From an uncultured Lachnospiraceae bacterium (GTDB lineage: Bacteria; Bacillota; Clostridia; Lachnospirales; Lachnospiraceae), in NCBI GenBank assembly GCA_900549995.1, contig URQQ01000026.1, forward strand, positions 1-59,357: 59,357 nucleotides of DNA. Direction: 5' to 3'. Position numbers and translations under genes: made by a program. The notes under the pieces were generated by a model. That model was given only the letters and a program-made list of their open reading frames with translations. It was not told where the DNA came from and made no database searches. Shown in pieces: positions 50,004 to 58,545 of this stretch (its first letter is position 1; each line of letters opens with the position of its first letter).

Positions 50004-51533
50004 GTGAGATACTTGGCAGATACAGAGAGCAAAAAGGAAGAGTATGTTTTAGAATGTCATGGCATTTCGAAAGCGTTCGGGGGAACTTTGGCATTAAAAG
50101 ATGTAGAACTTCACGTAAGACCAGGTGAGGTACATGCACTGCTGGGAGAAAATGGTGCGGGTAAATCAACATTGATGAAATGCATCATTGGCCTGCATCA
50201 GCAGGATAAGGGAACAATTACATTTGAAGGGAAGCCTTATACTGCGAGAGGTCCTGTAGAGGCATTAAATGCGGGAATTTCCATGATACACCAGGAACTG
50301 AATCCGGAACCGCACCTTTCCATTGCGGAAAGTATTTTCCTGAAAAGAGAAGATACCAGGGGATTTCTGCTGAACAAAAGAGCGCAGAATGAGCGGGCGG
50401 AAGCGATCCTTCAAAACTTTGATTTCCCGCATCCGGCCAGGACACTGATGAAGGAACTGACACTGGCACAGATGCAGATGGTAGAGATTATCAAAGCCGT
50501 CTCCTGTAACGCGAGGCTGATCATTATGGATGAGCCGACGTCCTCCCTGGACAGCGAAGAGACGGATCATCTGTTTCGGACGATCCGGGAACTGAAGAGC
50601 AAAGGAGTTGCAATCATTTATATTTCACACAGAATGGAAGAAATATTTGAAATCTGCGACAGAGTCTCGGTATTTCGGGATGGTACATATATTGGCGAAC
50701 GCGAGATGGATGGTGTGACAAGAGACGAGCTGATTTCGATGATGGTCGGCCGGAAAGTGGAGAATGTCTTCCCAAAAACGGACTGTGAGATCGGGGATGT
50801 CGTGTTCCGGGTGGAAGGTCTGACAGGAAAAGGATTTCAGGATATTACATTTGAAGTCAGGCGGGGGGAAATCCTTGGGATATCCGGGCTTGTCGGCTCA
50901 GGCCGAAGTGAGACAATGCGGGCAATCTTTGGAATGGACCCGATTACCGGAGGAAAGATGTATCTGGAAGGAAAAGAGATAAAAATTAAAAAGCCGAGTC
51001 AGGCGATCAAATATGGAATCTGTATGGTGAATGAGGACAGAAAAAGTTACGGGCTTGCACTTCACCGCTCCATCCGGGAGAATATGGCACTTCCGACACT
51101 GCCGCTGAAGCAGAAAGCGCCTCTTCTGAATAAGAGGAAAGAAGAGAAAGACTGCAGTGATATGGGGAAAATGCTGACACTGAAGGCGGCAAGTATTGAG
51201 CATGACGCGTTCTCTTTAAGCGGAGGGAACCAGCAGAAGGTCGTACTTGCAAAATGGCTGATGGCGAATCCGAAAGTGCTGATTCTCGACGAACCTACCA
51301 GAGGGGTGGATGTCGGTGCAAAATCAGAAATTCACAGTCTGATGTGTGAGTTTGCGGCAAAAGGGATGGCTGTGATTATGATTTCTTCCGAACTTCCCGA
51401 AGTCATGGGAATGAGTGACCGTATTTTAATCTACCACGAAGGCCAGATCAACGGTGAAGTTACAAGAGAAGAGATTTTAAGCAGTGCGGTGAACCAGGAG
51501 ACCATTTTGGGCAAAGCGTTCGGCGGAAAATAG
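50004..51533 (+). CDS. Sugar ABC transporter ATP-binding protein (RbsA/MglA type)
   Basis: 509 residues with two ABC domains. First: Walker A GENGAGKST, signature-like LTLAQMQMVEI and Walker B LIIMDEPTSSLDSEE. Second: LVGSGRSETMRAIFG (degenerate Walker A), LSGGNQQKVVLAKWL and LILDEPTRGVDVGAK. This tandem layout is specific to ribose/galactose-type importers. GTG at 50004 behind GGAAGG is the likeliest start. Followed 12 nt later by the permease. Confidence 0.94.
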   Translation: MRYLADTESKKEEYVLECHGISKAFGGTLALKDVELHVRPGEVHALLGENGAGKSTLMKCIIGLHQQDKGTITFEGKPYTARGPVEALNAGISMIHQELNPEPHLSIAESIFLKREDTRGFLLNKRAQNERAEAILQNFDFPHPARTLMKELTLAQMQMVEIIKAVSCNARLIIMDEPTSSLDSEETDHLFRTIRELKSKGVAIIYISHRMEEIFEICDRVSVFRDGTYIGEREMDGVTRDELISMMVGRKVENVFPKTDCEIGDVVFRVEGLTGKGFQDITFEVRRGEILGISGLVGSGRSETMRAIFGMDPITGGKMYLEGKEIKIKKPSQAIKYGICMVNEDRKSYGLALHRSIRENMALPTLPLKQKAPLLNKRKEEKDCSDMGKMLTLKAASIEHDAFSLSGGNQQKVVLAKWLMANPKVLILDEPTRGVDVGAKSEIHSLMCEFAAKGMAVIMISSELPEVMGMSDRILIYHEGQINGEVTREEILSSAVNQETILGKAFGGK

Positions 51534-51545
51534 GAGGAAAAGTCG

Positions 51546-52523
51546 ATGGCGGTGAATAACACAAAGACAAAAAGTATGGATAGAGAAAAATTCCGTATGT
51601 TCATGGGCAAGTATGGCATCGGAGTGATCTTATTGATTATGATGATTGGCATTGCAATTATAGAGCCTTCGTTTCGGACCGGAAGTAATATGATCAACGT
51701 TGCGACACAGGTATCGATCAATGCGATGATCGCGTATGGAATGTGTCTTGCAATTACAACCGAAGGAATTGACCTGTCAGTAGGCGCCCAGCTTGCACTG
51801 GTAAGCTGTGTGCTTGGAACTTTGATCTCGAACCGGGGATGGAGTATCCCGATGGCATGCCTGGCGGCACTGGTCATCTCTACAGCTCTGGGGCTTGTCA
51901 ACGGGTTCCTGATTTCGAAATTCAATATGTTCCCATTCGTTGTGACATTGTCCACCCAGCTGATCATCCGGGGACTTGCGCAGGTCGTCAGCGGAGGCCA
52001 GGCCATTCCGATTACAGATACCGGGTTTAAGCAGATTTATTCTGCGAAGATCGGACCGGTTCCATTTCCGATTATGGTATTGATTATTGTGACAATTCTG
52101 ATGTATCTTCTGCTGCACTGGACAAAGTATGGACGTTATGTGTTTGCAGTCGGTGATAACATGCAGGCAGCAATCGCGTCTGGTGTCAGCATATTAAAGA
52201 CGAAAACAGCAACCTACGCAATCTCTGGATTTCTGGCAGGGATCGCAGGTATTATCTTTACAGCGAAGACCGCTTCCGCACAGTCGAATATCGGTGTGGG
52301 ATATGAGACGGATGCTGTCGCAGCCTGTGTACTTGGAGGAACTTCCTTCGCAGGCGGTGTGACTACGGTGCCGGGAGTTTTGATGGGAATTTTCATCATA
52401 GGATTTATCTACAACGGTATGAACCTGATCGGGATTGATTCTTACTATCAGTCCATGACAAAGGGCGCGGTCATTATTGGAGCGGTTCTGCTTGATATGG
52501 TGATGAATAAAAAAGGAAACTGA
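51546..52523 (+). CDS. Sugar ABC transporter permease (RbsC type)
   Basis: 325 residues with about 9-10 membrane helices; EGIDLSVGAQLALVSCVLGTL, NMFPFVVTLSTQLIIRGLAQVVSGG (in parts) and AVGDNMQAAIASGV...KTATYAISGFLAGIAGII are BPD_transp_2 hallmarks. Pairs with the RbsA-type ATPase upstream and the binding lipoprotein downstream. Confidence 0.94.
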   Translation: MAVNNTKTKSMDREKFRMFMGKYGIGVILLIMMIGIAIIEPSFRTGSNMINVATQVSINAMIAYGMCLAITTEGIDLSVGAQLALVSCVLGTLISNRGWSIPMACLAALVISTALGLVNGFLISKFNMFPFVVTLSTQLIIRGLAQVVSGGQAIPITDTGFKQIYSAKIGPVPFPIMVLIIVTILMYLLLHWTKYGRYVFAVGDNMQAAIASGVSILKTKTATYAISGFLAGIAGIIFTAKTASAQSNIGVGYETDAVAACVLGGTSFAGGVTTVPGVLMGIFIIGFIYNGMNLIGIDSYYQSMTKGAVIIGAVLLDMVMNKKGN

Positions 52524-52602
52524 TCTTACACGATAATTATGGGAGCGTGCATGCCGCTCTCGGATTATAAAACATGATTTCAAAAATAAGGAGGAAAAAA
52601 GT

Positions 52603-53616
52603 ATGAAGAAAAAAGTAATCAGTGTGCTGCTCTGTGCGGCAATGGTATCTGTGATGGCGATGGGCTGCGGGTCAAAAGAAGAGGCCAAAGATGATTCCAA
52701 AAAAGAGGACAAAAAGACAGAGGCCGTTGGTGATGTGAATGGTGACGGGAAAATTATCTGCGGATATATTTCAAAAAACATTGTCGACCCATTCCACGCG
52801 CCGATCAATGACTATGCAAAAGAGACTTTTGACGCACTGAAAAAAGATGGGACAATCGATGACTGGACAGGAGTTCTCGACGGTGAGACAGATGCGAACA
52901 AGCAGATTGACCGTGCGGATGAGTGTATCGCTAAAAAATGTGACTATGTTATTATTCTTCCGGCGGAGGCAACGGCTTCAGATGCGGCTGTCACAAAGAT
53001 GACAGATGCAGGCATCAAAGTGATCGTTGTAAACTCAAAGACAGACAGCACAGATGATGTTGCCATGGCATATGTAGGGCCAAACGACGTTGAAGCCGGC
53101 GAAATGCTCGCACAGTGGGTCATTGATAATGTACCGGACGGCGGAAAATATGCACACTGCCAGGGCGTAATCGGTAACTCGGCTCAGATCCAGCGCGGCG
53201 AAGGTATTGAAAACATCATGAAAGACAACGATAAATTCGAATCTATCGGTGATTTCCCATGTGAGTGGCAGGCAGACAAAGCTGCAAACGTTGCAACAGA
53301 TATGATGAACCAGTATGGCAAAGATCTCAAAGCGATCATCTGCGATAACGATGATATGTCTTCTGCGGCACAGAAAGCCTGCAACGACGCTGGAAGAACG
53401 GATATCGTATGTGTTGGTGTTGACGGAAATGACAACCCGCTTCAGATGGTAAAAGACGGTGAGATGGGTGCAACTGTTCTTCAGGACGGCCCTGCTCAGG
53501 TTGGCGGCGCAATTGATCTGATCAAGAAGGCACTCAACGGAGAAGAGACAGAAAAAGAAGTTATGATTTCCTTTGTACTTGTGACAAAAGATAACGTTGA
53601 TGAGTATCTCAAATAA
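52603..53616 (+). CDS. Sugar-binding lipoprotein (RbsB type)
   Basis: 337 residues. Signal peptide with lipobox VMAMGC (Cys near 23), an acidic-lysine linker, then a type 1 periplasmic-binding fold: ICGYISKNIVDPFHAPINDYAKETF, CDYVIILPAEATASDAAVTKM, VIGNSAQIQRGEGIENIM and VCVGVDGNDNPLQMVKDGEMGATV (in parts). Delivers the sugar to the permease; ligand unknown. Confidence 0.94.
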   Translation: MKKKVISVLLCAAMVSVMAMGCGSKEEAKDDSKKEDKKTEAVGDVNGDGKIICGYISKNIVDPFHAPINDYAKETFDALKKDGTIDDWTGVLDGETDANKQIDRADECIAKKCDYVIILPAEATASDAAVTKMTDAGIKVIVVNSKTDSTDDVAMAYVGPNDVEAGEMLAQWVIDNVPDGGKYAHCQGVIGNSAQIQRGEGIENIMKDNDKFESIGDFPCEWQADKAANVATDMMNQYGKDLKAIICDNDDMSSAAQKACNDAGRTDIVCVGVDGNDNPLQMVKDGEMGATVLQDGPAQVGGAIDLIKKALNGEETEKEVMISFVLVTKDNVDEYLK

Positions 53617-53647
53617 TCAGGCTTTACAATCAGAAATATGGATGACC

Positions 53648-53673
53648 AGGGGGTGCTTAGGCACTCCCTTTGT
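53648..53673 (+). terminator. Attenuating hairpin after the binding protein
   Basis: GGGGGTGC-TTAG-GCACTCCC followed by TTTGTG. The run of T is short, so partial termination is likely; it would leave the binding protein more highly expressed than the kinase behind it. Confidence 0.6.
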
Positions 53674-53713
53674 GTTATCATTAAAAAAACGGCAGAATCA
53701 GGAGGGATGAAAA

Positions 53714-55477
53714 GTGAAGAAAATAATCAACAATCCGGAACATGCGGTGATGGAAGGGCTCGAAGGCTTTGTCTCATGTTACGATAAATATTATGAGCTG
53801 CATCCGGAAGTCAAAGGTGTCATTTCCAAAAACAGAAGGAAGGGGAAAGTGGCACTTGTGGTTGGCGGAGGAAGCGGCCATGAGCCAATGTTTGCCGGAT
53901 TTGTGGGAAGAGGTCTGGCGGATGCGGCGGCCTGCGGTAATATTTTCGCATCGCCGGATCCGAATACGATATTCGAAACTGCAAAAGCAGTCAGCGAAGG
54001 GGAAGGAGTGCTGTTCGTCTACGGGAATTATGCGGGAGATAATCTGAATTTTGATATGGCGGAAGAGCTTTTGAACGATGATGGGATTCTGACTGCAAAT
54101 GTGCGGGTGTGGGATGATGTGGCATCTGCGCCGGAAGACAGAATCGAAGACCGGAGGGGGATCGCCGGTGACGTGCCAGTGATCAAGGTGGCTGGCGCTG
54201 CCTGTGACGCGGGGCTTTCACTTGGAGAGGTAAGAAGAATTACAGAGAAAGCAAGAGACTGTACAAAATCGATCGGAATCGCTGTCTCACCAGGACAGAT
54301 TCCGGGGCTTAATAAACCGACCTTTGAACTGGGTGAGGATGAGCTGGAGTACGGCATGGGAATCCATGGGGAACCGGGAATCCAAAGGACAAAGATGCAG
54401 CCGGCGGATGTACTGACCGAAGAGCTTTACAGGAAACTGGCCGAAGAGGCGAAGCTTAAAAGAGGCGATGAAGCCGTTGTGGTTATGAACGGGCTGGGGG
54501 CGACGACGAATCTGGAGCTTGCAATTGTTTACAGAAAAGTACGGCAGTTGTTAGAGAAGGATGGAATTCAGGTATATGATTCGGATATGAATAATTACTG
54601 CACGAGCCAGGGAATGGGAGGCTTTTCGATTACGTTTATGAAGCTTGACGATGAACTGAAAACGTATTATGACATGCCGTGCTATTCTCCTTATTATGCG
54701 AAGGGGGAACTGACCGGAGTGGTTTTCAAAGAAAGCAGCAGTGAGAATGCAGAGGAAAAAATAACGTTGGATAAAACAGAACCGGCGGAAATGAAAGAGG
54801 AAAAGTCTCAGCATGAGACCAGAAGCAGAGAAGGGGTCTTGGATGTGCTGACCGCTCAGGATGCAAAGGATATGCTGATTTATATTGCAGAAAAAGTCAT
54901 CGCAGAGAAACCATATCTGACAGAGATTGACAGTGCCATCGGTGACGGTGACCACGGGATCGGTATGGCGGGCGGGATGCAGAAAGCCAGGGAAAAACTG
55001 GAGAAGCTTTATACCGGCAATGCCTATGAGGTATTTGAAGCGGCAGGAAAGGCAATGCTGATGTCCATGGGAGGAGCCTCCGGCGTGATCTTTGGCAGCC
55101 TGTACCTGGCAGGGGCGAAAGGAATGAATCCCAAGGCAGAGCTGAATGCATCTGACCTTGCTTCGATGGAACGGAAAAGCCTGGAGGCGATCAAGGAGAG
55201 AGGAAAAGCCCAGGTGGGTGATAAGACAATGGTGGATGCGCTGGAGCCGGCGGTTCTGGCGATGGAGAAATATCAGGGGAGTTCACTTCTGGAAATGCTG
55301 AGGGCGGCAGAAGAGGCGGCGAAGCAGGGAGTAGAGAATACAAAGAACTATACCGCCAGATTTGGACGCGCCAAATCTCTGATGGAACGTGCGATAGGGC
55401 ATCAGGATGCAGGAGCAACTTCGGTGTGGATTATTTTCCGGGGAATGAGAGAGTTTGTGGAGAATAAGATGGCGTAG
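53714..55477 (+). CDS. Single-chain dihydroxyacetone kinase (DhaK-DhaL)
   Basis: 587 residues: DhaK domain (about 1-330) with VVGGGSGHEPMFAGFVGRGLADAAACGNIFASP (in parts) and the substrate-binding histidine in GIHGEPG (about 218), then a linker and a DhaL domain (about 378-587) with IGDGDHGIGMAGG (metal aspartates) and MSMGGASGVIFG. The fused form uses ATP, not the PTS. GGAGG precedes the GTG at 53714. DhaK-like enzymes also act on tetruloses, so the substrate may be the aldolase's product rather than dihydroxyacetone itself. Confidence 0.92.
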   Translation: MKKIINNPEHAVMEGLEGFVSCYDKYYELHPEVKGVISKNRRKGKVALVVGGGSGHEPMFAGFVGRGLADAAACGNIFASPDPNTIFETAKAVSEGEGVLFVYGNYAGDNLNFDMAEELLNDDGILTANVRVWDDVASAPEDRIEDRRGIAGDVPVIKVAGAACDAGLSLGEVRRITEKARDCTKSIGIAVSPGQIPGLNKPTFELGEDELEYGMGIHGEPGIQRTKMQPADVLTEELYRKLAEEAKLKRGDEAVVVMNGLGATTNLELAIVYRKVRQLLEKDGIQVYDSDMNNYCTSQGMGGFSITFMKLDDELKTYYDMPCYSPYYAKGELTGVVFKESSSENAEEKITLDKTEPAEMKEEKSQHETRSREGVLDVLTAQDAKDMLIYIAEKVIAEKPYLTEIDSAIGDGDHGIGMAGGMQKAREKLEKLYTGNAYEVFEAAGKAMLMSMGGASGVIFGSLYLAGAKGMNPKAELNASDLASMERKSLEAIKERGKAQVGDKTMVDALEPAVLAMEKYQGSSLLEMLRAAEEAAKQGVENTKNYTARFGRAKSLMERAIGHQDAGATSVWIIFRGMREFVENKMA

Positions 55478-55562
55478 GAAGATGATCGAGAAGGGGCTTC
55501 AGCGGAATCCCGAAATCTGCTTACCGAAGTGTCCTCTGACAGGGGGAAACATGGTCATTACC

Positions 55563-55612
55563 GGCTCGTCACTTGTGGGAAAAAGTCCAGAAGTGACGAG
55601 CGGCTTTGTTTA
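55563..55612 (+). terminator. Terminator of the sugar operon
   Basis: GCTCGTCACTT pairs perfectly with AAGTGACGAGC around a 16-nt loop, then CGGCTTTGTTT. Confidence 0.85.
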
Positions 55613-55664
55613 TAAAATTCTTCTGCAAATCATGTCACTCCTTCTGCCAGGAAGTTAAAGTGAA

Positions 55665-56936
55665 TTAGACGGGGGTTTCGTTGGTCAGGTTAAACAATAC
55701 TGTGATGTTGTGAAAACTCCTGCGGGAATAGACGGATACTATACTGGAGAGCGTGGCAGCCACTAATAATACGACCCATGGAAAATCTTCAAAGCGCTCA
55801 AAGCACCAGCCTGCAAGCCATTGTCCAACGGGCTGAGCACAGAGAATGATTGCCATCAGACAGGAAAACACCTTGCCCATCATCTCTTCCGGAACCACCT
55901 GCTGGAGGAACGCAAACAACTGCACACGCATCAGTACACCGGCAATCATGGCAAAAAAGCAGGCTGATGTAATAATCCCATAGCCAATTATGGCAGAAAC
56001 GCCTAAAAGCAGTCCTAAGACAATAGGTACAAAGCACAATGCAATCAGTAAGAGTAAACGGTGTATCTTTTGAATCGATAATTTTTTTGCAAGCACTCCA
56101 GCCAGCAATCCGCCCACTAATCCGCCACCCATCATAACGCCTTGTGTCACACCAAGCCATTGGCTGGATAGCCCATATGTCTGTGTGATCAACACAGGCA
56201 GGCCGATAATAAGCACTGAACTGGCAAACAGTTCAAACAACGTCATGATGAAGATGCTCTTGGCTAAGATCGGTTTGGTTATGAACATAAAGCGAAGGCT
56301 GCTGCCCATATCCTTTTTCACTGTAGCCCAGATATTTCCTGTAGATACTTGCTTTTTATGAGGGATTCTGATGAATAGTTCCATGACCGCTGAGAGAAAA
56401 AAGCATATTGCGCTTACAATAAGCACTATGGGAAGTCCAAATGCCCCGTAAAGTACACCGCCTATGACCGGTCCCATCATATTAGATAGTGAGTTTACAA
56501 GATTTATGGCGGCGTTGGCGGGAACTAGTTTTTCACTTTCCACCAGTAAGGGGATGCTCGCTTGTACCGCTGGGCTATATGCCCCTTGAATGGCGTAAAG
56601 TGCCATCATCAGCAAAACTACAATGGCTGTGGCTGAAGAATAACCACTTATGACAATATAGCCAGATACTAAAGCGGAGGTAATAAAATCTAAGACGACC
56701 ATAATGCGTTGTTTATTTACACGGTCTGCAATCATGCCTCCCACTGGAGAGAGCAAGATCATAGGTAAAAAAGCCAATGCTGAAATTTGCCCAAACAGCG
56801 CAGGTGAGCCGCTTCGCTCCAGGATATATAGCGGCAGGGCAAAGCGAAGAACAGCGTTGCCGAATAAGGAGATGATTTGGCCTGTCACAACCAGAGTAAA
56901 ATCCTTGTTCCAAAGTTTTGCTTTTGTTTGTTTCAT
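55665..56936 (-). CDS. MFS efflux transporter (MFS_3 / macrolide-efflux type)
   Basis: 423 residues, 12 helices. FTLVVTGQIISLFGNAVLRFALPLYI and SPVGGMIADRVNKQRIMVVLDF (MFS motif A variant) resemble the MefA-like/enterobactin exporter MFS_3 branch. AAAGGAGC precedes the start at 56936. Directly downstream of a TetR gene in the same direction, so likely drug-responsive efflux. Confidence 0.88.
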   Translation of the reverse strand: MKQTKAKLWNKDFTLVVTGQIISLFGNAVLRFALPLYILERSGSPALFGQISALAFLPMILLSPVGGMIADRVNKQRIMVVLDFITSALVSGYIVISGYSSATAIVVLLMMALYAIQGAYSPAVQASIPLLVESEKLVPANAAINLVNSLSNMMGPVIGGVLYGAFGLPIVLIVSAICFFLSAVMELFIRIPHKKQVSTGNIWATVKKDMGSSLRFMFITKPILAKSIFIMTLFELFASSVLIIGLPVLITQTYGLSSQWLGVTQGVMMGGGLVGGLLAGVLAKKLSIQKIHRLLLLIALCFVPIVLGLLLGVSAIIGYGIITSACFFAMIAGVLMRVQLFAFLQQVVPEEMMGKVFSCLMAIILCAQPVGQWLAGWCFERFEDFPWVVLLVAATLSSIVSVYSRRSFHNITVLFNLTNETPV

Positions 56937-56967
56937 GTTATGTGCTCCTTTTCTGTGCGCAATGCTC

Positions 56968-57624
56968 TTACGGAGTGCTGCCTGACATGCTTTCCTCATA
57001 AAAACGGTTCAAGTTGTCCCGTAATTCATCCAAATGGCTTTCCGGGGGGTGCACACAATTTCTCCACAATGTTACCATAGCGTCGATGCGTCTCTTCCGC
57101 TGATCCAAATCCATGGGCAGGCCAAAGAATTGATCGCTGGTAGAGATAGCCAGCAGCAAACCGATTTCAGCCATTTCTTCAGGATAATCACAAGAGTAAA
57201 AACCACTGTCTATATACTGTTTTATGATTTCTGCCACCAAGGGAACCAGCATCTTCATACGCTGCTCCCGCAGTTTATAGGTTACGATTGAACTTTCCCC
57301 TGACCTGCCGTATTGAATCAGCCGACGGGAGAAGCTGTTCGCTGTGTTGGTAAAAAACACAAACATCAACCTGTCTTTCTCTGGCAGTTCTTTTATCTGG
57401 CTGCGCCATTCATCAATTAAATCACTCAGCCCTTTTTCGATCACTGTGTCAAGTATTTCTTCTTTGCTGGAGAAGTAATGGTACATTCCGCCTTTTGTGA
57501 GGCCAAACGCCTTTTGCAAATCGGTGATGGTTGTGTTTTCATAACCCTTTTCGAGAAACTGATCCAAAGCAATTTGAATCAGTTTCTCTTTGCGCGGCGC
57601 AAAGTCTTTCTGTGTGCGCGACAT
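56968..57624 (-). CDS. TetR-family regulator of the MFS gene
   Basis: 218 residues: KEKLIQIALDQFLEKGYENTTITDLQKAFGLTKGGMYHYFSSKEEILDTV is a canonical TetR HTH (described in parts here: FLEKGYENTTITDLQKAFG). The ATG at 57624 is 6 nt after GGAGGG; the upstream extension in the open frame is non-coding. Ends 31 nt before the MFS start. Confidence 0.92.
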   Translation of the reverse strand: MSRTQKDFAPRKEKLIQIALDQFLEKGYENTTITDLQKAFGLTKGGMYHYFSSKEEILDTVIEKGLSDLIDEWRSQIKELPEKDRLMFVFFTNTANSFSRRLIQYGRSGESSIVTYKLREQRMKMLVPLVAEIIKQYIDSGFYSCDYPEEMAEIGLLLAISTSDQFFGLPMDLDQRKRRIDAMVTLWRNCVHPPESHLDELRDNLNRFYEESMSGSTP

Positions 57625-57954
57625 CATATCCCTCCTTATAATTAAACCGAACGCGGTATAATTATAATGCCACAAATATATGTATATGTCAATTACTTTA
57701 AGTTCTAATGTTATGAAAAAGATGGGATGCCCCATTGTTTGTGTCATATTGTTCAAGAAATGTTTGTATGGGTATGATAAGATGATAAAGGTGATCGATG
57801 AGGTTCTGCCCGTTAGTATTATTTGAAATACTGCCGGAATATGGTGTGACGGCTTTTTCCAAATATCAAGTAGCTGCATAGAAATTGAAATTCTGCGGGA
57901 ATTCAATTGGAACGGAAGGGAAAAGATTTTGATTGAATTTGTAAAGGAGATTTT
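57625..57954. other. AT-rich spacer between TetR and the broken MBL gene
   Basis: 330 nt without a supported gene. Next to the TetR start is ACCGAACGCGGT (57646-57657), with half-sites ACCG and CGGT, a possible TetR operator. Minus-strand TTGACA (plus 57685-57690) and TATAAT lie 20 nt apart, a loose promoter. The rest shows nothing recognisable. Confidence 0.4.
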
Positions 57955-58372
57955 ATGAGAATAACTTCATTAGTTGTACAGTAAGTAAAACAAATAAATT
58001 TTATTCCCCTGCCAATAATGCTCTTTATGATAAAAAGGGCAAAGATACTTTTGTACACGAACAAAACTTGATTATTTCAGAAAACAAAGTAGTAGTTATT
58101 ATGGGGTGTGGGCATGCTGGTGTTGTAAATATCATGGAAGAAGCAAAGAAGTATCAACCATATTTTTGTATTGGTGGTTTTCATTTGTTCAACCCACTTA
58201 CAAAGAAAACAGTATCAAAGGAATTATTAAATGGTATTGCCACGGAATTACAAAAGTATAAAGATATTGAATTTTATACTTGTCATTGCACTGGAGAAAA
58301 GGCATATCATTATCTATCTCAACAAATGGATAATATGAATTATATGTCTTGCGGTAATGTTATCGAAATCTA
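57955..58372 (+). pseudogene. Broken MBL-fold metallohydrolase
   Basis: AAAGGAGA and an ATG at 57955 open MRITSLVVQ, the normal N-terminus of MBL-fold proteins of the dihydropterin-ribofuranosyl-aminobenzene phosphate synthase-like type, but a stop follows at once. Reading resumes in another frame with FYSPANNALYDKKGKDTFVHEQNLIISENK, then GCGHAGVVNI, GGFHLFNP and YTCHCTGEKAYHYLSQQM, the C-terminal metal motifs of the same family. The central 130-150 residues, with the HxHxDH site, are absent. So this is an internal deletion plus frameshift. Confidence 0.75.
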
Positions 58373-58545
58373 AGTATATATTTAATCAAATCTGAATTTG
58401 ATGCTCAAAATACCGTTCGTGTTAAGCAACTGAATATAACATTATTTTGCTTTTTTTGACATCTTTGATTGGTAGAACAAAATGCAACTTCTGCTTACAA
58501 TTATAATAAAGAATAGTAAAGGAGAAGGAGCAAACGAAAAAGATT

